Source: UBA5951 sp012269555
GTDB taxonomy: Bacteria; Pseudomonadota; Alphaproteobacteria; Puniceispirillales; Puniceispirillaceae
Length of the DNA: 64,000 nt
Direction: 5' to 3'
Assembly: GCA_038147755.1 (NCBI GenBank)
Contig: JAYQTS010000003.1
Location: 310,001-374,000, forward strand
The translations under genes were made by a program, and so were the position numbers. Of the stretch, positions 37,847-47,120 are shown in pieces (the first letter of the stretch is position 1; every line of letters begins with the position of its first letter). The notes beneath the pieces are model-generated. The model did not search any database, had not been told where the DNA came from, and saw only the letters and a list, made by a program, of their open reading frames with translations.

Positions 37847-38686
37847 TTATTCAATTATACCATTACTAATAAGCAATTCTGAAATGGGATTTCGGCCTTC
37901 TGGATTTGAATTAATGGAACGTTTCGCTTTAATTTCGATAATAGTTAAACCCTTGTACAAATCAAAAACCAATGGATGAGAGGCATTAGATGCCAAGAAT
38001 TTAATATTTTTTCTATTAAAATAATGCAAAAACTCAGCTAATTCAGCCTGCTCTTCATCCCCAAAACCATCCTTATCATAACTCGTAAAATTTGAGCTGG
38101 CGTTTAATGGTGGATAAGGTGGATCAAGATAAACAAAATCTTCCCCATCAACTTTTGATAATATATCCCTAAAATGTTTCTGCGTTATTTTAGCATTCTG
38201 CATTTGGCCATGACATGCCAAAAGCTTTTTCTCCATTATGATATCTGGATTGTTATATCTGCCAAAAGGCACGTTGAAATGACCTTGTGAATTTACCCTG
38301 TAAAGACCATTAAATCCTGATCTGTTCAAAAAAATAAATCTGGCAGCACGTTCTATTTCGTCTAAATTCGATAATCCCCCCTCTTGCCGGTCAAGCGCTC
38401 GTATTTGATAATAAAATTCTTTATCATAATAATATTCAGATAGTCTTTCGAGCAGAAGGTCTATTTTATCTCTAACAACACAAAAACAATTTACGAGCTC
38501 TTCATTGATATCATTCAACCAACTATTCTGAGGCGCAACCCTAAAAAAAACAGCTGCTCCACCCATAAAGGGCTCAACATATCTGCCTTTAAAACTGGGG
38601 ATTCTAGGGTAAATCTCGTGCATCAATTGACGTTTACCACCTGCCCATTTCAGAAATGGAGTTATTGATTTCTTGCTAAGATCCAT
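37847..38686 (-). CDS. dam: DNA adenine methyltransferase (Dam type)
   Basis: N6-adenine methyltransferase of the D12 class, 279 residues. Motif I is FLKWAGGKRQLM (about 11-22), followed by YVEPFMGGAAVFF. The catalytic motif IV is DFVYLDPPYPPLN (DPPY, about 186-198), and the target-recognition part has FIFLNRSGFNGLYRVNSQG, typical of GATC-specific Dam. The frame is intact. No restriction endonuclease is adjacent, so it acts as a solitary methylase in regulation or mismatch repair, or is phage-derived. Most alphaproteobacteria rely on CcrM instead. Confidence 0.92.
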   Translation of the reverse strand: MDLSKKSITPFLKWAGGKRQLMHEIYPRIPSFKGRYVEPFMGGAAVFFRVAPQNSWLNDINEELVNCFCVVRDKIDLLLERLSEYYYDKEFYYQIRALDRQEGGLSNLDEIERAARFIFLNRSGFNGLYRVNSQGHFNVPFGRYNNPDIIMEKKLLACHGQMQNAKITQKHFRDILSKVDGEDFVYLDPPYPPLNASSNFTSYDKDGFGDEEQAELAEFLHYFNRKNIKFLASNASHPLVFDLYKGLTIIEIKAKRSINSNPEGRNPISELLISNGIIE

Positions 38687-38883
38687 AACAAAACTATCTT
38701 TAGATTTTAATTTATGTGCAATAGTTAAATTTTTATTGGGCTAAAATAGGTGCTTTAATAACTTAATTAGTTGCATTAGTATAAGCTGTAAAAAATCCAA
38801 AATTAATACTTTTATATAACTAAACAAAGCTACCCTCTTTCAATTGTCAATTCTACGAGCCTTGTTTTCGTTGGTAAAAATGG

Positions 38884-39804
38884 ATGCATTATATGACACG
38901 AAATCAAGCACATTTGCTATTATTGTTGGTTACTATTTTATGGGGATTTACTTTTGTAGCTCAGAAAACTGGCATGGAGACGCTTGGACCAATGAGTTTT
39001 ACGGCAGCACGTTACCTAATTGGTTCAATGGGCATTTTACCAATTGCTTTATTTGAGCTAAAAAAAATTCTATTTTTCCATTATTAAAATCAGATAACAT
39101 GCTTTTTCTGAAAGCTTCGGGACTGGGAGTTTTTATGTTTTGTGGTATCTCTCTTCAACAAATCGCACTTCAATTTACAAATATTGCAAATGCTGCTTTT
39201 CTTACTGCTTTATACGTTCCAGCTGTGCCATTAATTAGTTGGCTACTGCACCGTCATCCAATAAAGGGAAAAATTTGGTTGGCATTAATAATATCTTTGT
39301 TTGGTTCTTGGATGCTATCAGGTTCTGGAACAATTCTCAGTCAACTTGAGACCTTCTTATCATAATTAGTGTTTTTTCTGGGCTGGACATCATTCTTATA
39401 GCTAATGTTACCAGAAATATTAACATGCCATTTCAACTATCTTTAATTCAAAGTTTTATATGTTTTATCTTATCATTATGTTTTGCTTTGGTATTAGAAA
39501 AACCAGTTTTCTATGATTTTTTTCCAGCAATTCCAGAGCTAATTATCGCAGGATTTTTTTCAGTAACTCTAGGTTTTTCCTTTCAAATTGTCGGTCAACG
39601 TTATTCTGATCCTACCGCATCTGCCTTCATCTTATCTCTTGAGTCCGTGTTTGGCGCAATCGCAGGATGGTTAATTCTTTCACAAATATTAGGCTTTTCT
39701 GCTATATTAGGTTGTTTTTGCTAATTTTCTTAGCTGTAATTATTGCTGATGTTATTCCAGACCGTTGGATAGCTATTAAAATAAATAAGGCAAATAATAA
39801 ATGA
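38884..39804 (+). CDS. EamA/DMT-superfamily transporter
   Basis: Drug/metabolite transporter family, about 305 residues with some ten membrane segments in two EamA repeats. The first begins with LLLLLVTILWGFTFVAQKTG (about 9-28). The end of the second reads FSFQIVGQRYSDPTASAFILSLESVFGAIAGW. At least three indels (near 39085, 39358 and 39718) break the frame; repaired, it runs to VIIADVIPDRWIAIKINKANNK, with the stop at 39802-39804. The selD ATG overlaps that stop (ATGA). Coupling to selenium genes hints at transport linked to selenium, but the substrate is unknown. An ATG at 38893 is an alternative start. Confidence 0.8.
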
Positions 39805-42089
39805 AAACAAATTCGATACCCATACAAACCGAGCTTGTTTTAATCGGGGGCGGACATGCAAATATACAAGTTTTAAAATCTTTTGCTATGCGTCCAATTG
39901 ATGGTTTGCGTGTCAGTCTTATTAGTGATGTTTTGAATGCGCCTTATTCTGGAATGCTTCCTGGCTTCATTTCGGGTAAATATAGTCATGAAGATATGCA
40001 TATAAATTTACTTAATTTATCTAACTCCGCCAACGCGCGTTTTATTAATGCTAAAATAACCTCTATAAACACCAAACATCGAATAATTCATTGTGAAGAA
40101 CGGCCAGATATAAATTATGATTTGATATCTATAAATACAGGAATTGCACCAGATTTAGAACAAATCGAAGGTGCAAAAGAGTATGCAGCAGCAGTAAAGC
40201 CCATTTCTCATTTTCTAAATAATTTACCGAAAGTTGATATGAAAATTAGAACACCTCAACATTCGCTTATAATAGTGGGGTCTGGTGCAGCTGCTATTGA
40301 ATTAGCATTTGCCTTCAGGACAAGGTTCAACAAGAAAAAAATTTCACCAAGAATTATTATTGTAGGAGGCGCAGAGAGGTTTTTTCCAGAACTCTCATTA
40401 AAATGTCATTTATCTATTTTAAATAAATGTAAAAGAGCGCGTATTGAAGTTAAATTTGGTCAGCCTGCAACCAAAGTGTCAAGCAAGTCAGTAACACTTG
40501 CCTCAGGGATTAAAATAGCCTCCGATTTTACGCTTCTTGTAACTGGTGGACTCCCTCAAAATTGGTTAAAAAATTGTTCTCTTAGTCTTACAGATGATTA
40601 TTATATTGAGGTAAATAAAGCTTATCAGTCCATTTCAGATGAAAGGGTTTTTGCTGCAGGAGATGTCGCGAAAGTTAGGCTGCAACCTCGTCCTCGCTCT
40701 GGTGTTTTTGCTGTTCGAGCTGGCCCAGTTCTCTCAAAAAATTTACGTCTAAAATTAAATAATTCACCACTCCAAAATATTTCCCAGCAGTCCCGCCATT
40801 TGTCATTAATAATGACGGGAAACGATACAGTTATGGCAATTTGGGGTAAATTCTTTATGTCCGCCAAGTGGCTTTGGCTCGTTAAAAAATGGATTGACAA
40901 AAGATTTATATCCAATTTCTCAAATTTACCAAAAATGGCAGAAAATCATCATCGCTCAATTCTACTCTCTAAAAATGAATTAATCCGAGAAAATGACCCA
41001 TTACTGGAAAAAATATTTTGCGCAGGTTGTGGATCAAAAGCAGCTGCAAATATATTAGACACCGTTTTACCGAAAGCGATTAAGATAGCTTCAAAACTAG
41101 GTGGAGACAAACGATATCTTTCTATGCTTAATACATACAGTGATGCGGGAGAATTCCCATTAGAACTGAATTTTGATGGAAAACAAACAATTGTTCAAAC
41201 GGTCGATTCTATCTCTCAAATGATAAGTGACCCCTTTATATTTGGAAGGATAGCTGCGTTACACGCATTAAGTGACTTAGCTGTAAGCAATGCTATTCCA
41301 TTAACAGCCCTAAGTATGATAAATATTCAACGTGCTAAAAGAAATCTGCAGGAGTCAGATCTAACAAATATGCTTTCAGGTGCTTTGTTAGAATTTAGTA
41401 AAGCGAAAATAAAACTAATTGGCGGACACACATCCCAATCATTCGAAAATAGTCTTGGGTTTGCCCTAACTGGAATTAAGAAGAACACCACTCACTTTGA
41501 AAGCTCAAAAGTTTTGGAAAAAGAGAGGCAAACAACTTTTTCGATTATTCTTACAAAACCACTCGGGATTGGAATAATACTGGCTGCTTCTATGAGAAAT
41601 TTGGTGACTGAAAAAAATTATCAAGAATGTGTAGATTGTATGCTAAAATCTAATCTAGAGCCAGCTCAGTTTTTGTGGAAAAATGGAGCTGTAGCTATGA
41701 CTGACGTCACTGGTTTTGGGCTTGCTCGACATATCGAAAACATGACTATGGATTTACAAAATCATTTTGGTGTGGATATTGGTGTACAACTCATCCTTAG
41801 CAACATCCCGATAATAGATGGTGTACACCAAATTCTAGAAAAAACTTCAATACGTGCGACTTTAAATGAATCAAACAAAAAAGCCACACGACATTTAAAT
41901 AGAAGTAAATGCAAAAACATACCTCTAAGTGATATATTGTTTGATCCACAAACATCAGGGGGGATATTGGCGATTGTTCCAAAAACCAAGGCCACTGAAT
42001 TATGTAAAGTATTAAGCAATGATATTGCTCCTTCTTCAAAATTAATTGGAACTATCAAATTTAATAAATCAGGAATATTCATTAGCTAG
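39801..42089 (+). CDS. selD: NADH-dehydrogenase-like / selenide water dikinase fusion (SelD)
   Basis: 762 residues, frame intact, two modules. Residues 1-370 are a pyridine-nucleotide-disulfide-oxidoreductase domain (LVLIGGGHANIQVLKSF; LIIVGSGAAAIELAFAF; VFAAGDVAKV). Residues about 400-762 are selenide water dikinase, which makes selenophosphate from selenide and ATP. The active site IFCAGCGSKAA carries Cys (TGC) and Lys, so it is a non-Sec SelD; LFDPQTSGGILAIVP and MTDVTGFGLARHIE are conserved. The fusion is known in bacteria. The start overlaps the EamA transporter stop, and mnmH follows 15 bases later. Confidence 0.94.
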   Translation: MKTNSIPIQTELVLIGGGHANIQVLKSFAMRPIDGLRVSLISDVLNAPYSGMLPGFISGKYSHEDMHINLLNLSNSANARFINAKITSINTKHRIIHCEERPDINYDLISINTGIAPDLEQIEGAKEYAAAVKPISHFLNNLPKVDMKIRTPQHSLIIVGSGAAAIELAFAFRTRFNKKKISPRIIIVGGAERFFPELSLKCHLSILNKCKRARIEVKFGQPATKVSSKSVTLASGIKIASDFTLLVTGGLPQNWLKNCSLSLTDDYYIEVNKAYQSISDERVFAAGDVAKVRLQPRPRSGVFAVRAGPVLSKNLRLKLNNSPLQNISQQSRHLSLIMTGNDTVMAIWGKFFMSAKWLWLVKKWIDKRFISNFSNLPKMAENHHRSILLSKNELIRENDPLLEKIFCAGCGSKAAANILDTVLPKAIKIASKLGGDKRYLSMLNTYSDAGEFPLELNFDGKQTIVQTVDSISQMISDPFIFGRIAALHALSDLAVSNAIPLTALSMINIQRAKRNLQESDLTNMLSGALLEFSKAKIKLIGGHTSQSFENSLGFALTGIKKNTTHFESSKVLEKERQTTFSIILTKPLGIGIILAASMRNLVTEKNYQECVDCMLKSNLEPAQFLWKNGAVAMTDVTGFGLARHIENMTMDLQNHFGVDIGVQLILSNIPIIDGVHQILEKTSIRATLNESNKKATRHLNRSKCKNIPLSDILFDPQTSGGILAIVPKTKATELCKVLSNDIAPSSKLIGTIKFNKSGIFIS

Positions 42090-42104
42090 GTATCTAAGGA
42101 AACA

Positions 42105-43175
42105 ATGGGCGCACCTATAAACAAAATTAATAGTTGGGTAGAAACTACAGCAGACATGATAATTGATGTGCGCTCGCCAAGTGAATTTGAAAATGATCAT
42201 ATTCCAGGAGCCATCAATATGCCTGTTCTTAATGATGATGAGAGAACAGAAGTTGGAACAATGTATAAAAACATCGGCGCGTTTCATGCAAGAAGATATG
42301 GAGGAGCTATTGTGGCAAAAAACATTTCACAGCACATTCTCAATTATCTTCAGGAAAAGCCTGCAGAATTTAGGCCTATGATTTATTGCTGGCGAGGGGG
42401 TCAACGCTCGAATTCTTTTGCCCGTATCTGTTCAGATATAGGCTGGCAAACATATATTCTTGAAGGTGGATACAAATCATACAGAAAAGAAGTCCTAATC
42501 GGGTTAGAAACAGTTGTGCCTAAAATTAATCTTATTTTAATAAGTGGATCAACTGGAACCGGAAAAACTCGATTACTACATCAAATAGCTAAATCTGGCG
42601 GTCAGATCCTAGATTTAGAAGGTCTTGCTAATCACAGAGGTTCACTCCTAGGATTAAAACCAGGAGAAAAGCAACCAAGTCAGAGATATTTTGAGAGTTT
42701 ATTATTACTGCAAATCCGACAATTAAAGTCAGAAGAACCAATATTTGTTGAAGCAGAAAGTTCAAAAATTGGAGAAATCCAGATTCCAAAATATCTATTC
42801 AAGTTAATGAAGACTGCGCCAACAATTGAAATTACCATGCCTCTTGAGAACCGTGCTAAATTTTTAATGAAAGAATATCAGTATTTGCAAACTAATTCAC
42901 AAGCTCTTTATAATCTTTTTGATGCAATGTTTTATCGACATGGAGCAGAAAAAACAAACACTTGGCGCGAATTAGCCAAAAATCAAGACTGGTATGAATT
43001 AGCTTTAAATTTAATAAAGTCGCACTATGACCCCGCTTATAAAACCTCATCAATGAGGAAACAAAGAGAGGTCGATCACACTATTAAGATTGATAATGGC
43101 GTAAACGATGAATTCAAAAAAGCAGCAAAAATCGTATTAGAAAGATATAAAAGAGAAATTAATAGGTATGAATAA
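42105..43175 (+). CDS. mnmH: tRNA 2-selenouridine synthase MnmH (SelU)
   Basis: 356 residues, frame intact. It exchanges sulfur for selenium in the wobble 2-thiouridine of tRNAs using selenophosphate. The N-terminal rhodanese domain has IIDVRSPSEFENDHIPGAIN and the active Cys in YCWRGGQRSNSF (about 93). The C-terminal P-loop domain has LISGSTGTGKTRLLHQI (about 144-160), and the bridging GLANHRGSLLGL is diagnostic. It follows selD by 15 bases. With SelD but no SelA or SelB in view, the local pathway is selenouridine in tRNA. It converges with the cupin gene. Confidence 0.95.
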   Translation: MGAPINKINSWVETTADMIIDVRSPSEFENDHIPGAINMPVLNDDERTEVGTMYKNIGAFHARRYGGAIVAKNISQHILNYLQEKPAEFRPMIYCWRGGQRSNSFARICSDIGWQTYILEGGYKSYRKEVLIGLETVVPKINLILISGSTGTGKTRLLHQIAKSGGQILDLEGLANHRGSLLGLKPGEKQPSQRYFESLLLLQIRQLKSEEPIFVEAESSKIGEIQIPKYLFKLMKTAPTIEITMPLENRAKFLMKEYQYLQTNSQALYNLFDAMFYRHGAEKTNTWRELAKNQDWYELALNLIKSHYDPAYKTSSMRKQREVDHTIKIDNGVNDEFKKAAKIVLERYKREINRYE

Positions 43176-43187
43176 GAGAAACACTTC

Positions 43188-44014
43188 TTATATGTCTGTA
43201 CCCTCGCCAGCGACATGTTTTTCAATATGCCTTGCCGCTTTTCTACCTCTCAAGTCCTTACCAGTTGGAAGCCAAGTACATACATTTGCATCTTTAGCCC
43301 AAATTGTTTTATAACTTCCCGGCACAAAAAATTCAGCAAAAACAAATTCATCTGCGTCTTTGTTCTCAAAGGCATGAACTTCATTCTCGAAAAATATAGT
43401 ATATCACCCTTTTCTACAATGTGTTCAGAATTGTCGAAGGTAACTGTTCCAGTCCCTTCCATTATGTATTGAAAATGTTCTGCATTTTCATGATGGTGAA
43501 GAGGAGCGGTTCCACCTTTCGGATAAATAATCATCTCCCCTTTTACACATGAAAGACCTTGCCACAAACCTGGACTAGCTAAATAAATTCTTTTACGAGA
43601 ATCAAATTCAGATAATAAAACTGGCTCAACAGACCAATCAATCGAATGTTTTTTAAAGGGAATTGCCTCTCCCGCTCCTAAAAACCTGCTGACTTTTGGC
43701 ACGGTGCAAAGCAATATTTCTGCTATTGAAGAGCCAGAATTTTGAATGACAGATTTATTATCACCTTTAAGAACCAATAAAGACTGCTTATCCAAAGTTA
43801 CAGAATCAATTTTTATACCTTCAGTTAAAGCATGGAACCAGCTTAAACTATCTTTTTCCAAATTCAATTCGATCTCCGCTTCTGAATCGACAATATATTT
43901 ATTAATTTCGAGCCGAGAGTCTCCAGTTTCATGTCTGTTTAGCAATAGCTTATGACTAACACCTTTTCTAACCTCATGTTCAGCTATGGTATTACCTTTT
44001 ATCAAAAGTGTCAT
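43188..44014 (-). CDS. Cupin-domain protein
   Basis: About 275 residues after repair, likely a bicupin. The metal-binding cupin motif PLHHHENAEHFQYIMEGTGTV (HHH...E) is about residues 175-195, followed by EHIVEKGDILYFFENEVHAF. An N-terminal half resembles a second, metal-less cupin barrel (residues 1-140). One base is missing in an A run at 43390-43394 (+ strand). Repair replaces the apparent C-terminus by one rich in aromatic residues, with TWLPTGKDLRGRKAARHIEKH, and gives the stop at 43188-43190, 12 bases from mnmH. Function unknown. Confidence 0.75.
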
Positions 44015-44215
44015 TTGTTGCTCCCAATTAATGTAAAATTAGTTTTTCACAAATTCGAAAAAAAAAGAAGAAAAAATCATATAAGATTGAATTTACTTAC
44101 AGTAATTTATTCATTTTTTCAGATATCATCAGCCTAAATATGAATTAATTGACCAATAGTTTATCGTCTTAAAATGAGCCCAAAGATTTAATAAAAGATT
44201 CGGTTTTGAAACTGT

Positions 44216-44244
44216 TTGACATTCAAGTATGTCGGCATTATCAA
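44216..44244 (+). promoter_or_regulatory. Candidate sigma-70 promoter upstream of tRNA-Asn
   Basis: A perfect TTGACA (44216-44221), a 17-base spacer and TATCAA (44239-44244). It would give a leader of about 100 bases before the tRNA, which is long but possible. The remaining bases of the 334-base gap between the cupin start (44014) and tRNA-Asn are AT-rich and show no other recognisable element. Confidence 0.35.
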
Positions 44245-44348
44245 ATTCAATAAGAAATTTATGGATAATTACAAATTTTTTGAATATAACTTTAATGTTT
44301 TTGTTTTTGCCTTAAATGAATTTTACCAACGCAATAAATTGGTATTAT

Positions 44349-44423
44349 TCCCCGGTAGCTCAGCGGTAGAGCAGTTGACTGTTAATCAATTGGTCGGCGG
44401 TTCGAATCCGTCCCGGGGAGCCA
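44349..44423 (+). tRNA. tRNA-Asn (anticodon GTT)
   Basis: The acceptor stem TCCCCGG pairs with CCGGGGA, discriminator G, encoded CCA at 44421-44423. The D arm has TAGCTCAGCGGTAGAGC, the anticodon arm carries TTGACTGTTAATCAA with anticodon GTT, and the T arm has GGTTCGAATCC. It is 75 bases long. A 73-codon reading frame that overlaps it is a by-product of the tRNA sequence. Confidence 0.97.
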
Positions 44424-44864
44424 TTTTCAAATATTAAATATTTTACGAGCTAAAACTTAATTTAGCAATACTTAGCTGTTCAGAAGTTATTATCGAGAAT
44501 CATGAGTGGGCATGCAAAACAGTTTTTAAAACAAAAATTTTTTTCAACCAAATTTTAGAGATATAATTTAAAAATAAATTTGTTTGAAATAAAACTTATA
44601 TTTTAATAAGTTTAATCTTAGTTTTGTCTTTTAATTAATTGTTTATTATATATAAAGTTTATTTTTTGACATAGAAAATTTACTTAAAACACTTACCAAC
44701 TGATTTTAAAGTGTTTTCAAACTTTAATTTTAAAACAAAATATCATGCTATTATTTGAAACTAAACATCAAAATTTGTTGAATTTGATAGATAAAGATAT
44801 TAATTAAACCATCAACCGGTGCTTTTAAAATTAGTTCGGGAAAAAAATCAACAGGAGAAAAATA
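44424..44864. other. AT-rich intergenic region upstream of aapJ
   Basis: 441 bases with no convincing reading frame, strongly AT-rich. It holds the inverted repeat at 44686-44717 and a TTGACA at 44666-44671 without a good -10. A better-spaced but weak pair is TTGTTG (44775-44780), 17 bases, TATTAA (44798-44803). A clear ribosome-binding site (AGGAGAAAA) precedes the aapJ ATG. This region must contain the aap promoter and possibly nitrogen-regulation sites that I cannot identify. Confidence 0.6.
44686..44717. repeat. Inverted repeat upstream of aapJ
   Basis: AAAACACTT (44686-44694) and AAGTGTTTT (44709-44717) form nine-base arms around a 14-base loop. It could be a regulator site or a weak RNA hairpin in the aap leader. 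Its AT-rich arms make chance occurrence in this region possible. Confidence 0.35.
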
Positions 44865-45876
44865 ATGAAATATGTAACTTCGCTTGTAACAAGCGTTGCT
44901 CTTGCCGGAATTGCATTTGCAACTTCAGTGAGTGCGTCTACTTTAGAAGAAGTTCAAAATCGAGGAGAACTTCGATGCGGTGTAGATGGCGGTGTAGCTG
45001 GATTTTCAGCACCAAATGACGCTGGTAAAATGGTTGGAATAGACGCATCTATTTGTGATGCGGTTGCTGCTGCTGGTTTTAGGAGATGCATCTAAGGTTA
45101 CTTACGTACTTTGAACGCCAAAGAGCGTTTCACAGCTTAACATCTGGCGAAATCGATGTCCTTTCAAGAAACACAACACACACACTCACGAGAGATGCAA
45201 CATTAGGCGTAAATTTTACGTATTATAACTTTATTGATGGTCAAGGTTTTATGGTGATGAAAGATGCTGGTATTAGTTCTGCTCTAGAACTTGACGGTGC
45301 TAGTATTTGCGTACAAGCGGGCACAACCACTGAACTTAATATGGCTGATTATTTTCGTAACAACAACATGGACTACACACCTGTCGGGTACGAAACATCT
45401 ACTCAAACCAGAGAAGGTTTGAAGGGTGGAGCATGTGATGCTCTAACATCTGACAAGTCTCAGCTTGCTGCATTAAGTTCAGAAACAAGACCCAAGCAGT
45501 TTCAATCTTACCTGAGACCATTTCAAAGAACCTTTAGGGCCAGTGGTAGCACAAGGAGATGACCAATGGATGGATATTGTTGCATTTACACTTTATGCTT
45601 TAATAAACGCAGAAGAACTAGGTATTACATCAGCAAACGTTGATGATTTGGTAGCAAAACCCAGGAAATCCTTCAGTCGGCAGATTGTCGGCGCTGAAGG
45701 CGATACAGGAGAAAAACTTGGTCTTATCAGCCGACTGGTCTTATCAAGTTATCAAACAAGTTGGTAACTATGGCGAAATTTATGAAGCCACTGTTGAGCC
45801 TATTGGGATTCAAGAGCTGGGTCTGTAAATGATTTATGGACTCGAGGCGGCATTTTTATGCTCCCCAATTCGATAA
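44865..45876 (+). CDS. aapJ: General L-amino acid ABC transporter substrate-binding protein AapJ
   Basis: Periplasmic binding protein of a broad-range amino-acid importer, about 335-340 residues when repaired. The signal peptide is VALAGIAFATSVSA (cleavage near 24), then LEEVQNRGELRCGVDGGVAGFS. Later parts are EIDVLSRNTTHTLTRDATLG, FTYYNFIDGQGFMV, and WMDIVAFTLYALINAEELG. About ten one-base indels interrupt it (near 45075, 45106, 45138, 45500-45520, 45658, 45690, 45728, 45826 and 45855), far more than in other genes here. All segments match AapJ in order. Strong RBS GGAGAAAA. The likely end is the TAA at 45874-45876 after a repaired YAPPIR. Confidence 0.85.
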
Positions 45877-45934
45877 TTTAAAAATATATTGGTCGGAGGG
45901 TTTTGCTCTCCGGCTTTTAATTGAGAAGAAAAAC

Positions 45935-47115
45935 GTGAGCAAAATAAAATACCATTTTACAGAAATCCAAAAATTAGGTCTCTTTTCGTTCAAATTTTTG
46001 TTCTGTCTTTGGTTTCCTTTTTAATTTTGTCAATTTATCAAACGACCGTCTCTAATCTTATCGAGCGCGGGATACAAACTAGTACAAGTTTCTTCGACGA
46101 TGTAGCCCCGTTTAAAATTGGCTTTAGCCCTTTCTTAGATTTTGACTTAGGAAAAACAACTTACATCGAAGTGTTTTACATTGGCATTTTAAATACCATT
46201 CTTATTGCTATTTTAGGAATTATTGCATCAACAATTTTGGGATTCATTGTTGGGATAGTAAGACTATCTCCAAATTGGCTGGCATCAAAATGTGCTCTGG
46301 TTTATATAGAAGATTTTTAGAAATGTTCCTTTATTCTACAAATTATGTTTTGGAATTTTGCTGTCTTTTTAGCCACACTACCTCCACCAAAGAAATCAAT
46401 AGAATTTGGATTTTTATATTTAAATAGTCGTGGACTCCACACACCTATTCCTTATGTTGAGGATGAATTACGGTTTAATTTTTGGATTTTTATTTTGTTA
46501 ATGACTGTAGTGGGCTGCATTTTTCTGAGTAAATGGGCAAAGAAAAGTTTTGAGACACTGGAGTCAAACGACCTGTTTTTCTTCTATAATTTTTTAATTT
46601 TCACAATTCTCGCAACTTTTAGTTATCTTGCGTTAGGAGGGCCGCTCGAATTTGATATACCAGTATTAGGAAAATTTAATTTCAAAGGTGGAGGTCAACT
46701 TCCTTTACCTTTTTCTCATTATGGTTTGCTTTGACAATTTATACATCTGCATTTATTGCAGAAAATGTTCGTGCTGGTATATCCTGTCTGTTTCAACAGG
46801 ACAATTAGAAGCAGCCAATCTCGATTGGACTTAATCGCTCTCAAACTATTAATATGATAGTGATTCCACAGGCAATGCGTGTGATAATTCCCCCCACAAA
46901 AAGTCAGTTTTTGAATTTAACCAAAAATTCTTCTTTAGCAGTTGCTGTTGGTTATGAAGAAATAGTCGCTGTTTGGGCAGGTATCTCATTAAATCAAACT
47001 GGCCAAGCGGTAATCATTATAGCAATGACAATCATTGTTTATGAGTGTATGAGCCTCTTCACTTCATTCATATTGAATATGTATAATCGTAAAAGTACAA
47101 ATTACGGAACGTTAG
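45935..47115 (+). CDS. aapQ: General L-amino acid ABC transporter permease AapQ
   Basis: Inner-membrane permease paired with AapM. Starting at GTG 45935 (RBS GAGAAG) it reads, across several frames, LGIIASTILGFIVGIVRLSPNWLA, the RNVPLLLQIMFWNF segment, FDIPVLGKFNFKGG, then SAFIAENVRAGI, the TGQLEAANSIGLNRSQT EAA-loop and VIPQAMRVIIPPTKSQFLN. Several indels lie near 45980, 46010, 46317, 46726, 46785 and 46825. A removed A near 47083 gives the C-terminus MYNRKVQITER with the stop at 47113-47115. The order aapJ-Q-M-P and all homologous blocks are preserved. Confidence 0.85.
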
Positions 47116-47120
47116 AAATA

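Noticed and set aside
37847..38686. Type II restriction-modification system
   Set aside because: Only the methylase is present; neither neighbour is a nuclease.
40980..41060. Selenocysteine codon in SelD
   Set aside because: The active-site codon is TGC (Cys), with no in-frame TGA.
44216..44437. 73-codon reading frame
   Set aside because: It runs through tRNA-Asn and has no ribosome-binding site or recognisable protein sequence.
44666..44694. TTGACA as the aapJ promoter
   Set aside because: No acceptable -10 element lies 16-18 bases downstream.
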